Assembly (NCBI RefSeq): GCF_001640805.2 | Contig: NC_066838.1 | Coordinates: forward strand, 6,094,601-6,158,600 | Source of the DNA: Lates calcarifer | Lineage: Eukaryota > Chordata > Actinopteri > Centropomidae | Length of the DNA: 64,000 nt | Reading direction: 5' to 3' | Shown: positions 38,641-52,534 of the stretch, one piece after another | Numbering within the stretch: the stretch's first letter is position 1 | Layout: each line of letters starts with the position of its first letter | Position numbers and translations under genes: made by a program | Notes under the pieces: generated by a model | Told to the model about the DNA's origin: nothing | The model's database searches: none | What the model saw: the letters and a program-made list of their open reading frames with translations, nothing else

Positions 38641-40937
38641 GTTAAGTAGTAGGAGTTTGCTGGGCGACAGTCTCACACACTAATGAATTTCAGGGAAAAT
38701 ATAATAAATTGTAATAATAAACTGTAAAGTAACTTATTTTGAAAGGATCCTTAAATATCTATTTACCTTTATGTTATGCTTGCATGTTTATTATTATTTA
38801 TGAATATTTCTGAAGGATATAATGTCATATTTTGGCAGGAGGCTCACTTACAAGAAAGAATAAGAAATATGGCAGATTGGTTTATAGGTTTTACTGCATT
38901 TTCTCTATTGTTATGCACTTCTTCACTGCTCACCTTCTCATAGCACAAGTACATATTATAAAGCAAAGCTACTGCAGTGGACTCTCTGCACTGACTGCAG
39001 AACATTTAAAATATCCAAAACGCAATAAAACATCCAAAACACACCTGTCCTCAAATTAGACTCTCAGGAGTTCTGTGTTCTTTGAAAAGGTACGTGAAAA
39101 AGCTGACATTAAAATTGCCTTACCATTAACATCAATTATAACTGCCTATTTAAAATGCTGGTAACGGAGAGATGGAAAAAACTTTTGACTTGCTGTTGCA
39201 GATGTGACGTGACAAGAGAGAAAGTCTCTGCACTACTAGTGAGCATGTAGTTATTATCAGCAATACCATCATTAGTGTCATCATTATTGTTTTTTTTTTT
39301 TACCTTATTTTTTTTCTAGTGACTCCCTGCTGTTGTTGCCAGTGTTAATTATGGTGCTTCTGAAGGCCTTAACCCTCCATGAACCATCATTACAGCACTT
39401 GTGCTTCTTTCTCTCTCTGCATTTAGTCTACTCCTGCATTCTGTTCACCCATTCACTCACTCTGGTCACTCACTCACTTGCTCTTGTGTGCCCATCTTTC
39501 TCTAAATGTTTCATAGCTCATTCCTCTCAACATGAGTCCCACCGTCCCTCTCCAGATGCTTCTCCTCTCTCTTCTCCACTGTACCCTCTGTACCTCCTGT
39601 CCTCTCTCTGTCCTTTCTATCTCTTTATTTCCTCTCTGCCAGTGTTGAGCAGTCACCAAGGTAGTTATTAGTGCCAGGTCCAAGCCGGCACTGTAATCAG
39701 ACCCCTGGAATTAGCAGTGGGCCCACACTGGCAGGCAGGCACAACGCTGACAATACACTAGTTATTATTGAGGTTGCTGCAATGTTGCAGCTTTGGCAGG
39801 AATCCGCTGTTCCTCTCAGAGCCCTGGATCTTGATGGGCTTTGCTAAAGAGAAACAATGATAGGTACAGCAGGAGTATAGGCACCCACTAGGGGCTGAGG
39901 GATAAAATACACACTGGATGGCTACCAGTGGGAGCAGTGAGTGGCACACTTTTTTTGTGAGGGTGCAGGTGGTGCTTAAGCATTGGGAGCATGGCCATAT
40001 TGGAAAGACAATAGACTGGACATAATGGGGACGTGTTTTATTATTGGGGGATAAAGATAGAGAGGCAAAGCCTGTCGTATTAGGACAGGGTGTAATAGAA
40101 ATCCATTTACTGGACAATAACAAGCAATTTAGCATCACTCAGAGACTTGCAGCTTTGTGTTTGGCTGCTAGTTTTCTGCCTCAAACATCCCAAGTTCTGT
40201 TTGTGTTTATTGAAAAACCTCCAGTGATGGTGCACAATCAACCATCCTTTAAGCAGTCTATTCACCTTTACTTCACATCTTTTAAATTCAGCTCTCACAG
40301 CAGTTTTAATGGAGAGTGTCAGTTTTGGGTCAGATTGCTTTCTAAAATACCGCAGAATCAGTGGTCTTTCTAGGATTGATCTTTTCTGGATCAAAAGCAC
40401 CAATTTCATCTCTAAAAATGTTCAGTTGCCAAGTACTAATGGTAACACTTCAAAACACATGTGCTGACATAAAAATTCTGCTCATATTAGAAGTCAAAGA
40501 ATGATATCAGTCTGTTTTCTGGGTCTTCTTGTGATCTCATACATACAATGCAGCTGATGAGCTGTCAAATCTGCTCAATATCTGTTGTCTTCAAACATTA
40601 CAATAAACAACTTCTGTTCTTTTTAACTAAGAGCACAAAAAGTATTTAAATGTCAAACTTTTAACTGACTTAATTTTCTTTCCATCTTTTTCCAAGTAAT
40701 TAAGTCTCAGAGTCATATTCTTAAAATCTTAAAACAAGATGGCAGAAAAGGCAGATCACTTCACTGGTGTCAGGGGATGTTAGAAAATGAGTTACTTTGC
40801 AGTAAAAGCACATGGAATTATCTCAAATCATTTTCAGGAACAATTGTCAGACTGAAAATGAGATCGGGTGAGCTGTTAAAATGGCTTTAAATGCTTTAAA
40901 ATTGTTGGTTGGTTGGTCGTTGGCTGATGGTACTTAC

Positions 40938-41153
40938 AGCAGGGTCCCTTGCGCAGCACCTTGATGCGTCGCTGTGTGTTGCATTGGGCTTTCTCCAGCT
41001 CACACTCGTTGGAGTAGGTGGATGAATCTGAGCCGCATACAGGCGCCACCAAGGATGGACATTCCAGTCTCTTGCAAACACACTCTGCCTTGGCCGGGTC
41101 AGTTGGGTCACGCTCACATACAGCGCCAAAACCACACAGCATTCCCCTACAGC
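40938..41153 (-). CDS. agrn: agrin exon, follistatin-like/Kazal module 1
   Basis: Internal coding exon of agrin, a secreted or membrane-tethered heparan-sulfate proteoglycan that drives acetylcholine-receptor clustering through LRP4/MuSK. The exon is 216 bp, begins after a TTGTAG acceptor preceded by a pyrimidine tract, and ends at a GTAAGT donor. Both boundaries are phase 1. It encodes one complete ten-cysteine follistatin-like module with spacing C-x4-C-x5-C-x11-C-x-C-x4-C-x7-C-x10-C-x6-C-x13-C. The N-terminal half contains [12 protein letters not shown] and the Kazal half contains [20 protein letters not shown]. As I recall them, both stretches are nearly identical to the first Kazal module of mammalian and chick agrin, which fixes gene and position. 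No N-x-S/T sequon is seen. It is the most upstream exon recognised here; the NtA exons were not found. The last base T joins CT of the next exon to give Ser. Confidence 0.96.
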
Positions 41154-42445
41154 CTACAATACAGGAAGAGAAAGAGGAGACATATTGGGATTAACATCTG
41201 ATTTCAATTAAACACCTTCATGTGTGTGTTCTTGTGTATGCAAATACTCAGACTAAGTTGTTTTTTCCCTTAATTCTTTTTAGAGAAGTTGTCATGTGTG
41301 AATGCAAGGAAAGTTATTCTTTTAACACCAGACAGGCACATCTGAACAAATTAATCTCCATATGTGTCAGCCGTTGGGGTCTTTATGCAGAACTCCACTC
41401 AGTTCAGCAGCACAAATGCATCAGGGATTAAATGTGATCCTGGCGTAAAGCACACAGATGCTGTCAATTCATCCAGGAAGAATCTGTCCACCCATGCAGA
41501 GCGAGCACAGTGTGTTGCTGGGTGTGCTGAGCCTTTTTTGCAGAATTTGGAAAAGCCTCAGTGTTAAAAAATTCAAAAAGTCAGCAACAACATTAAAATC
41601 AATCTACAGGCAGCCGGCTGATACACACAGTCTTGTGGACAGTTCATTTTCATGCTCTGAAGAGACTGCAGCCTTTGAAACATCAATGATCCACCGTCCA
41701 GGAAAACATGGAGGGATGGCAACAAGAAGACAAACCAAGAGTAGCCACACACTTCAAGGCTATACACGAGTCAAGCAACAACAACCCTTCAGACTTTGAT
41801 CCCAAACTTCCCACTGACTCCTCAGCTTTGATCAAGTGAGAAACAGCATACTGCAAACTTTGTCAGATGCTGGTGAATGCACAAAACAAACAAGGAGCAT
41901 GTGTGTGTGCATATCTGTGTGTTGTGTGTACACAACATCAACTTAGAGAGTAATTGACCCGTGTTGTGGCAGCTACAGCTGCTGTGGCTCTGTGCCCACT
42001 TTGAGGGCTGTTGGGCAGCCAGCTGGTGTAACGTCCTTGCCTCAGCACTGAGGGGGAGGGGGGCTGAAAGAGATGGCAAGCTCTCACAGGTAGTCAACCT
42101 GATTGGGAGTCAATGGATGAAAGCACATAAAAATAACGGTCCACTCTAAAAAAGTCATCTTGGTTGGAGAGGCGAACAACCAGTGTCACTCTTGAGTATA
42201 TACATGTCACACCCTTACACACACATGCACAAGCACACAACTACTTCTTATCGCTGGCACCCAGGCCAGGACTAAACGCAGGGCAGCATGTCCACTCCCT
42301 GGCTGGTGGCTTTTGCGGGGGGACAGAGCAATAGACACACACACATACACACACATACACTAACTCTTTGTGTGCAGCATAGACAACTGGTCCAGCATCT
42401 GCCCAAGGCATCTCATTCTGTCTCTCTCCTCACACCAAAGCACAC

Positions 42446-42456
42446 TGTGTGAGTGT

Positions 42457-42499
<43 letters not shown>
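42446..42499 (+). repeat. (GT)n microsatellite
   Basis: GT repeat with early GA and AT interruptions, then about 19 pure units. The flanks to 42740 hold further short GT and CA tracts. Confidence 0.95.
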
Positions 42500-42500
<1 letters not shown>

Positions 42501-45347
42501 ATGGAGTGACAGGCGAGGATGCTGTTTTTGACTTGCCCACTGTTCCCTGTGGGAGAGCGCCTGACAGCTACCTGAGCTCACTCTCTTTTGTACCAGAGGG
42601 AAAAAGGAAGCAAGTGTGTGTGTGTGTATGTGCGGAGCTATCCATGAATGCATCTGTATTCCTGACAACGTGTGTGTGTCTGAGAGGTGTAGGCATTAGG
42701 TATCTCACAGGCACACACACGCACACACACGAGCGCGGACAGGTGCTAGCATGAAGGCCTTGTCATGACTGGCCCACTGCTCTGCCATCACTTCACCCCA
42801 TGTGCTGTGTGTGCGCGTGTGTGTGTGCATGCGAGTGTCAGTGTGTGACTCAGAGGCGAAGCCATGCAGGCAGAGTGACAAGAGGTGAAATTCAATCGAA
42901 CTGTGTCAGATGTGTACACGAGAGTGGGAGGGTATCTGATAGTAGGGCAGGCAATACAGCAGTCTGTCTCTGTGGTTTTAATTTATCAGTCGTGTTTTAT
43001 CAACAACAGCAGCATATTCCAGAGAAAATATCAAGCAAATAATGTCGTTAAAATAACATACTAAAAAATCTGATTGTAAACACCGACAGTGAGCACACCA
43101 CCTGGAGAGAAAAAAACATGAACGCCTGCGGTGGTTTGTAAGCAGATCTCTTCTGCGATGTTTTCCTATAAGAAAATCTCACTCTAGCCTCGAGCTTAGC
43201 TGACTGACAAAAGACTGACACCAGAGCTGAGGGCTCTGTCAAAGTGAAGGTATCAAGTGCAGGTTCTGGGCCCAGCATACAAACTGCATACTTATGTACT
43301 GGGAGTTCTTTCTTGGCAAAAATCCTCCTGGTATCAGAGAAAAAATACATTTGACACTTCAGATGTTTTAAGAATTGAAAGAAGCCTGTGGTAGTTAATA
43401 TGAATGGCAATTATCTACCACAGTTAACAAAACCACCAACTAAAGCTTGTGTCATTTCCAACAGTGATGTTCCTGACCCAGTTTGATTGACAGGTGATCT
43501 CTGGGAAAACAGTGAGGATCGTGTGGACATGTCCTGGAGACAGATAAGCATTACTTTACAAAGACGACAAATGAGATAAAATGTAATCTCCAGGAACTCA
43601 ATGTGAAGCTTTTCCCACAGGTAGCACACACAACTGTGGTGTTGTGTGTCTCAGTATTGCTTGCAATGGGCACTAAAATGAACATAGACAAGTATTAACA
43701 TGTAACTTTGAGCTTTTTTATGTTTATATTATGTTTTTCTATATACATTAGGAGAATTTAAGCCTGTTTGATCTGAGTTAGGCACATTAGCAGCATGAAC
43801 TTTATTCATGATCTTAAGTAGTAAAGAAATATTTTGGCATGACTGTAACCTACAGAGAATATCAGGATAAAAACTTCGTCTTCTACCCTCATTTCATGCG
43901 AGAAGAATACCAAAACTCCATGTAGGTGTTTCCAGATATTAGATGTGCTTGTAATGAGGGAAACTCTGCTGTTTCACTGGGACTAATAGGCCTGACCTAT
44001 GGAGATCCAAAGTTTGTGCCTGCTGGTGTGTCCAAGCTAGAAAGAAGCTTCCAACTGAGCTCAGGTGGAGACAGAGAATATTATAAAAATAAATGCCTAT
44101 TTTAATATGGAGGTGTTGTCTGCACTGCACTGCACTTTTCTTATACTTTGCACACTATTGACAGCGGCTGTACAACATCTCCAAAGGGGTGAAAGTCAGA
44201 AAACATGTTATATATCATCCTCCACTTACCTTCCCTCTTTTACACTTGTTGGATGTACCTTTGCAGGCACTTAGCACTGCTGAGCGAACTCTTTGTAAGT
44301 GCATGCAAAGGTATGTGCTTCTGTAAGTGAATGTAAACTTTGCAATTCTTTGTGCAAATGCCACTCTGAGTGCAATGGGCATGTGTGTGTGCTTGTCAGT
44401 TCATGTAAGTGTGTAAGGTAATTTCCCTCCAGCCTGCAGCGTTAAAAGCTTCACATCCATGCTGCTTTTTTTTTATTGAAGTCTGAGGAAGAAAATCCCA
44501 TTGGGGTGAAAAGCCAGCATGTCCAGTTTGCACTTGTCAAGGCTGGCTAGCATCTTGTCCAGGTAACACTTCAGCCCGTGTTTAGACAGCTCATCCATTA
44601 AATATGACATGGTTGGAGCCTTAAGGATGTTCTCAATACATCAGTGGCTTATGAAAGGAAAGAGATAGCGCTGTTGTGATTAAAGGAATGGTGGAAAAAA
44701 AAAAACTCATGGTTTACGAGTTGAAAGTCTGGCATAGTTCTCTGGTGGCAATTTTCCACAGATTCTTTTGCCAGTTCTGATGCTTCAGGATTCAGTTGTT
44801 GGTCTATGATGAGACAAACTGCAATTAATTTCTTTGGTGGATCAAAGCACATGATATTGTGCCAAAGAATACATTCTCTGCCCATTCCACAACAATGCAG
44901 ACCATGTGGACTTGTTAGGACAGTGGAGCCCTATGCTTTCAAATTTAACTCAATAGTATTTGATACTGTACATGCATAGTGGATTACAGATATTTGTTTC
45001 ATCATGTTATATATCATATGTGCAGTATTTTGTGCTAGGTTCTTGCTTTTCAATACAGATTCATACAGACACAGATTTAATAAATATCCCCCAAAAGCAG
45101 CAGCTCATATTACTTTGAGATTGCTTCTACTCTGTGAAGAAAATATCCCCACAGTCTGTGTTTGTAGTGAAATGCTCTGTCAGTTTCATTGTTTTGCTGC
45201 CTTGTTGCATCTACCTCAAACAAAGTGAAAAGGGGAAAAATGGACTGTCATGGCAAGCATGAACGTGCTCAGACCCAATAAGGCTTGACAGAATCACCCT
45301 GACAAACTTGAACTTGGCTACTTTAGGGAAGGAACACAATTCTCTGT

Positions 45348-45369
45348 GGGGGGGGGGGGGGGGGGGGGG
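45348..45369 (+). repeat. Poly-G run (22 G)
   Basis: The longest G homopolymer in the window. On the transcribed (minus) orientation it is poly-C. Confidence 0.9.
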
Positions 45370-46852
45370 TACCTGTCAGGTTTTTCAATTATTTCACAGC
45401 AGTCCAGTTTGCTTCAGCTGGAGAGGAACGGATACAAATAAGAGGGTGGGGTGCGCATGAATAATTAACGGTCCTGAACTTTACATGGGCAACAAGAATA
45501 GCGGCTGAATTACCGGGACAGTTGGGGCAGTGATGCACAAATGGCAAACGTGTTGAGTAACCCGTTCAGGTGAAGCCAGTTGTGCCGTGATCAGATTAAA
45601 TGGCTTCAGCACTCACTAATGACCTATTGACTGTCAGGAAATCAGGAAACGGAAGTTGATGGGAGATACAGCTCACTGGCATCGAAGCGACATCGCATTA
45701 ATGTTGAATGAGTCTAAATTCATTACGCTCTAGCATTCCTGGGGGACATCTTGCATTTATTTCCTAATAAAGGGAGCTTTTCTTTTCAACTCAGGCTAAG
45801 TAATACAGATGTGCTTCTTGGGCAGGCCACCTTTTAACAGTCCTCTCCTCTCTCTGTTTCCCTCTCCTCTCTATAAGAGAGCTTTAGCGTCTGTATCAGT
45901 GTAGCTGTGCCAGAAGACCTTTGCGGTGAGGGGACAGGTTGCTATGGCAACAGTCAGTGATGCACTCGGCACAGAGCAGCTTGCCTCATCCGGTTGGGAG
46001 TTAAAGTTTCCGTTATGTACACAGGTGGTTTCTATATGTGTGCACATGTACAACTTTTGTATGAATTCACAGCTCCCATACAAAACTCCTTGCAGTACTT
46101 TTTAAACATTACGGTTTAGCTTTCATTTGCAGTGATTGCACAGTTCTCTCCATCACCTTACCTCCGCTCGATGCTTTGGGGTGAGAATCTAATTTTGAAA
46201 ATCTAATTCTCTCACAATGGCCCTGTGCAACACAGAGGCTATAGGTGTTCTGTGTAGGTGTGGAAAACAGCGATAGATCAGTACAGCATTGATTAAAGGT
46301 TGCAGAGAAGTTGCCTTCCTTGTGCGTCGATATAATTATTTACAGAAAAGAGTCCATAGTGCAGAAGTGATGTACTATGTCATTGCAAGAAAATAAATTG
46401 AGAAAGAAACACAACGGCGGCCAGCAGTTATACCTGGTAAAATATCTGAGGGGAGAAGGCAACGCTACAAGGCTTCTATTGATCTCTGGTTAGTGGTCCT
46501 CGGGGGACCAATGCAGTCAATTATTGATCTCACTGCAATCATACAACGCCCAGCGTGAAATAAAGAAAACATCTGCTCACAAAGGAACACCCCACCAGAA
46601 AATCGCTTCTTTAAACCAGTTAAGTGAAAAGAAAAAGACTGAAGGAGGGAAAGAATGGAGACTCTTTCAAAGGATTTTCAGAAGAAAACAACTTTTCTCT
46701 TGTCCTGCTTTTTCAACCGAACTGTTGTTATCAGGGCAGCAGCAGAATGAACAAATTGACGAAAACAAACTGTATTCGTTTATTTTTTTTTCTGTGCCTT
46801 TAGCTGCAGTTCTTTTCTTGAGGATGGAGGGTTTTGAGTATGTGAGTAGTCC

Positions 46853-46853
<1 letters not shown>

Positions 46854-46893
<40 letters not shown>
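46854..46893 (+). repeat. (TG)n microsatellite
   Basis: About 20 uninterrupted TG units. Confidence 0.95.
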
Positions 46894-46895
<2 letters not shown>

Positions 46896-49800
46896 GCTGG
46901 TACAGTATTTTCTCATTCCCTCACATAAAGGGGGCAATCAATTTCCCTCTCCTCTTCCTTCCTGAATGCAACACACACGCTCGTACAGCTGAGCGCCTGG
47001 GTCCTGACCTGGCTAAAGCGCACGATGAACTTATTTACCAAACAGCAGCTTCTTGTTGCCAGGCACAGTCCAGACGTGCACCATGAGTTTCAAGAAAATG
47101 AGAGATAAAGTTATAAAGTTGAAGACAGAGAAATTCAAGATGGGGAGAAGGGGGGGGGGGGCTTTTATAGGAAGAAATACTGTATGAGAGAAAGAAAAAG
47201 AGGTGAGGGAAGGTTAAAGAGAAATACGAGAGGCAGAGGGAAAATGCCTACAATTCAAATCCCTCCCGGTTTCTACACATGTACCTCATTCAATCCAGTA
47301 AGTCAAAGAAACCCCCACCAGCTGCAAATACTCTCCAGGCTGTGGCATAATTGATGCAGGAACAGTTTCTTACAAACACAAGGAAAAAAGGAAAGCTCCA
47401 AATGTGCACCCACTGTGTCTGTCTACAATTGGCTTCAAAAACAGCAGAGTGTTTATGTGTGTTTATTGCCCTTATTTTCATATCTGTATCAGGTGATGTT
47501 TTAAATATATGGTGGCTCAGCTTGTTAGAGAAGATCTGCATGTTTAAAACTAATCAAACAGCCTGTAGATCCTGATATTTTCCCCAGTGACTTTGTTGCT
47601 CAGTCACCTCAGCTCCTACTGCTGCTGCTCCTCTGAGGCTTTGTCATTGCTATTTCTAGTCTCCCTTCCCCATAGGTTACTTTTTTAACTTTAATGAAGT
47701 CCCACTGGCATTAAGCATAAATAAACCAACTATACAGAAGCCACTGTGAACACACACAAATATGTATTCCAGTGGTAGATTTTTTTTATTTATTTATTTT
47801 AATTTGGGCACGTTTCACATGCCAACCATTTTAGACATGCAGACAAGAATTGAGCAACATAATTTGGTTAGAGACGTGCTCCCAAAGAGGATGGCAGCAT
47901 CAGTCATGTGTTTATGCTCAAGTGGCAAAGCCCTCTTGTGGTTGTAGTAATTATGATGTGTACAAGGGAGGAAGTTAGGTGACGTTATTATAGAGCCACC
48001 AAGTCTACAAGGATAGGACTTGACTTTTGTGGCTGTTTCAACCTGACTGACTTTTAGTTTAATTTATCAGGTTAAATTTCTAACTCAAGCTGAAAAATGT
48101 ATTGAGATCAAATAGCTCTCCAAAGCAGTATCCTTCTCTCATTATTTACCTTCTTCTATCCATTTTGCACGCACTGGCACCACCTCTACTTTTATCTATT
48201 CATTTTTTTATTTCATTTATTGGCATTCAAACCATAGAGCAAATGCATTTTTCACACTTACGTGGGTGTGAGAAGTTATTTCAAACCCTGGAGCAGTGTT
48301 CCCTTTTGTTCACTTTGTTTGGCCATTTGAGAACATAACTATTGCCAAAGTAATTAGACTGAGATCTTGTTGAGAGAGCTTTCAAAATGCATTTCAAAAC
48401 CAGCCCCGAGAGCTGTGTATGGTGTGGAAGCGTGATCAGCCTGCAATCCCATCCTAATAAAATGGGTGTTAATCATGGGTTATGCACCCTGATTTATTAG
48501 GTATCAGTTGACCCTTGTTCATTTGTTCTATTACACCAAGTATGGGATCAATAAAGGCTTCAATAAAGGTTATTATTCACTTCAAATTCTGCAGTGCAAC
48601 AAACCAACACCTAACCACTTAATCTGATAATGTAGACCACAGCAAATACAATGTGTGTACAAAGAATAAATTTAAAAAATATTTTACATTCATCACCCAT
48701 CTACCTACCCAAATGGTAAGTGGTCACATTTTGAAAAATTATCAGTCTTATCAAAAAATCCTCTCTTTTATTCATACAGTATTTTAGGTCTCAGAGCTTA
48801 GCAGGTGCTGCGTCTTCATAAATCAGGCCTGAAATATGACAGCTCCTGACAGCTTAGAACATCTGCCTAATCACGCTTGTTATGGGAGAAAAATACATGA
48901 AGGGTATATGAGGAAAAACACTTGGTTATTTGTCTTGATCAGGCAGGGACAGGAAAGAAAACAGGGAGGGAAATAGGGAGAGAGATGTCATGAGAATGAA
49001 ATAGTGAAGGCGATCATCATAGGAAGCTGAGCTCATCCTGACGAGTTAGAGCCGTACTTGCTGAAAAGGGCTAAATATGGAATTGAACCCAGCATTATTG
49101 GTGAGCTCTACAGTAAACTGAATGTCATCTGGCAATTACATTGTGAGATGTCTCCATTACCACAACTGGCTGATGTCAGAGACAAGTGTGGCATGTCCTT
49201 GATTACATTTTTAACACTGTGTTCTACAACACAAGTTTATTATGGCTCGTCATTTGGGAATAACAATGAATATTCACTGTAAACTCAACATTAATCCAGC
49301 AGTGTATTTCCAAGACACCTTGGCTTCTATTTTCCTGCGTGAGCAGCCAGCATAGGCACAAACGGAGTCTTTATGTAATTTTCCATAAGTGCAGGTGTAT
49401 TTTTTTGCATGCGTGTTTGTTAATTTCCTGCCCTGAATGAACACGTTTACGCTGAAGTGAGAGGACAGGTGCAGCTGAGGCTGTGTTTATGCTGATTAAG
49501 CATCGCAGTGCAATTTTGGTGCTCATTTTGCCAGGAAATTACATTTATGTAAAAACCTTCACAGACCACCTCTTGAAAGTGCAAAGGAAGGGCAATTTTC
49601 CTAACAACAGTCTAGGTATCGGCACATGGCAACGAGTATCCAAATACATTTCAAGGGCAACACCCACCAACTTGAAATGAATCCTAAAATACACAACTTA
49701 CGTACATAAATTAATTGTGAATAATTCATCATGAAATTATTCTCTGAACAATTAAATGTATGTTATGATTTAGAGAGATAAGTTTTATTATATAAAATAA

Positions 49801-52054
49801 ACAAAATAGTAATTTAAATAAGGCTATTGATGTTGATATGATCGAACTGGGTTGGTGCACGTCATGACGCACCATCTGTCCTTATGTGATGCAGCTGTGA
49901 GTAAATTAGGCTATATCATTTCTGATGATAGCCCCGGCTGTTTCTTCGGTGCACAACTGCTGGGAAGTCACATTAACAGACTTCTAAGTAAATATTTATG
50001 TGCAATTTTGGAATGGAGCACATAATTGGAAGGAGACAACAATGGTACAGGGACAGAATCTTCAGAAAAACAAAAGGTGCACCCCTCCAGAGACACAGTC
50101 GATCAGGTGGGTCAGCTTGTGGCTCCCAATATAGAAAGTAATCCACCAGGTACACATTAATCGTTCTGGTCATAACCATTGTGTTAATTGAGACAGAGTG
50201 GCTTCTAAGCTTTCTTGTCAACATAGTTTAAGTCCCTGTGCTCTCCCATCCTTCATGAGAGTGACAGCAGCTCTGGCCTTCTTCGACACTGGTTGATTCC
50301 AGCACACATTGAGGCTCTGTGGATTAGGTCATGCTGCCGTCTGTTCAGCAATATGCAGTTTTGTCAAGTCTAAATAGAGGCCCCTGTCATGGACTAAAGT
50401 GTGAAAAATTTTACTTGAGAGTGGTGGAAGAAGAAAAATCTGGGAGCCACCAAAAACGATAATTCAGTGGAAACATTGGACTCATTCATCAATATCACCT
50501 TAACAATAACTTTGGAAGTGTTCACAGGGAATGGCTGCTCATTCTGAACTGAAATAATCATGCCTCCCACAATCAGGGGATCCCATCAGCTGTAATGCCT
50601 TGGTGCCTCGCCCCTCTTAATTGGTCATATGGGGAATGGAACCAAGCTATGTGTTAGTATGAACACATTTTTTACCTACACAGTTTTCCTGTTCCTCCAG
50701 TTCTCTCTGCAAGCTTCCCTCCACCCCAATCTTATCAATAATGGAAGCATTGGTGACACAGCCCTATTCTGTCACCTTACATCTCCTCCACAAACTCAGC
50801 AGCAGGCAGCCAGAGATGCTCCTTGAGAACAGATTACTGCTGGTCTACAATATACATGAAGAAAACCAGCATGGCTGCCTGCCACTCCTGAATTCAATTA
50901 TTCAGCTAAGACACTATTATGAGGAGAGGAGCCCTCTTTTGTTCACATCTCTGAGCTTGTTGTCTGAGCTCACCGTCACCTCCCAGAGACCTATGATGGA
51001 TTCTTTATATAAAGATTTGGTTGTCATATTACACACATACACACACACACAGTGGTATTTTTATGCTTCCTAATTGCAAGTAGGCATTGTGTGGGAGTGT
51101 GAGGGACGATTCGCTTTCTCACAAAGAATAACGTCCATGCAGACATGCAGAGAATGAATGCAAAGGCACGCACATGCTGACGCATACAATCATGCACGCA
51201 GGCACACACACGGATCACACCACTGTGGCGAAAGCTAATGTCACCTCATATTCTCCCTGCCTGTCTTCTACTCTATTGTTCACACTCTCTTTCACTCCAT
51301 CTCTCATCACAATCATCAAATATTTCATCAGCATTATGTTTCCCCTCACTTAATACATTAAAAAGGAGTGTAGGTGTGTGAGAAGAGGAGTTGCAGCAGA
51401 GGGTAAAACTTGTCCCTCTGTCGTGTTTACCACAGCATGGGGTTTCAGGCACATTTTCTGTGCTTCATTTGCACTACACACCTCTCCAGTTTCTAAGAGA
51501 AAACAGAAGAAACTGGGCAGCAATGACTTTGCACAGAGCCAGTTGGTGTCACCTCATAGCCAGAGCCAGTTAGGAAAGAGATAGTACCTTATCCCAGAGG
51601 TCATTAGCCAAAATTAAGTTGGGGTTAGCAAGTTTGTAAAGATTTAGAGGATCAGATTACCTAAAAGTTCTTTCCAGGATGTCATTGCTGTGAGAGGTAA
51701 AATCCAGATTTTTGTTTTCTCACAGCCAAGGAGTGCTGTGCCCAGCTTCATGCTGTATAATTATGTGAGGCTGCCTGAGACAAACTGTGGGACCTTCCTC
51801 ACAGCAACCACTTCATAACAGGTCTGACTGAGTTCTAGAGGTGTGATTTATTTGTTTTCTTTGTTTCTAAAGAGGAGAGCTACCCACACTTTTCCCTTAT
51901 GCATTCAATCAACTCTAACTGAGCATTAACCATCATAACTGTAACCATAGCTCTTGCCAACATTGTAAAGGGCGATAAACAATGCTGATCGGCTAAAACT
52001 GATGTGCATCTAGGACAGTTCTGCAACATAAGGTTTAAGTCCGGTGCTTATGGT

Positions 52055-52534
52055 AGGGTTGGGTAGGCCATCACCTGTTGTTTGTGTGGGGCTGCTATCT
52101 GACAATTTAATGATCTGCCTCCTTGAGAATTCAACTTGGTAAATAATTAACCTGTAAAGTGTAATTTAAAGCATGCTCTGATGGTTGGAATTGTTGCAAT
52201 ATGACTAAATGACAGTTGAGCCATCTTTAGTGGTTCCCGTCTGATCAATTGGTGCCGAAAAGCAATGTCAATTTATAAACCATGTTTGAGAACTAGACTA
52301 AAAACTGTATACGCAGTCAGTCACCCTGATCATTTCATAGCACATTATCCCCACCTGTTTGTTCATTTGGAATTTCCAAGCAGAGGCATCGTTCATCTGA
52401 CACTATCTGAATCTTTTTCAGATAGTGTTGCGATACCTGTTCAGCCTGTCTTTACCTGCACAAATATACTGGCAATCACCAGTTGTTGGATTGACAGTGG
52501 CCAGGTGGAAAATTTTAACATATCGCCCAACCCT
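52055..52534. mobile_element. Possible non-autonomous DNA element (MITE) with internal hairpin
   Basis: The segment is bounded by the inverted 9-mers AGGGTTGGG (52055-52063) and CCCAACCCT (52526-52534). The right end read inward, AGGGTTGGGCGATATG, resembles a common teleost MITE terminus. A perfect 11-bp hairpin lies inside at 52400-52428. No target-site duplication was found, so the boundaries are tentative. Confidence 0.4.
52400..52428. repeat. Perfect 11-bp inverted repeat (hairpin)
   Basis: ACACTATCTGA (52400-52410) and TCAGATAGTGT (52418-52428) are exact reverse complements around a 7-base loop. They lie inside the MITE candidate and may be part of that element's structure. Confidence 0.8.

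Larger units (their letters stand above)
21676..40937 (-). other. agrn: agrn intron between modules 1 and 2 (19.3 kb)
   Basis: A 19,262-bp intron from GTAAGT to CCCGCAG, the largest complete intron here. It is rich in repeats: a LINE/SINE tail near 25037-25196, a dispersed-repeat candidate near 27640-28010, an L2-like LINE fragment at 29575-29968 and a minus-strand LINE tail near 38585-38640. It also holds several (GT)n/(CA)n tracts, a long polypurine tract (33581-33929) and a perfect 14-bp hairpin (36408-36440). No exon was recognised in it. Confidence 0.85.
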
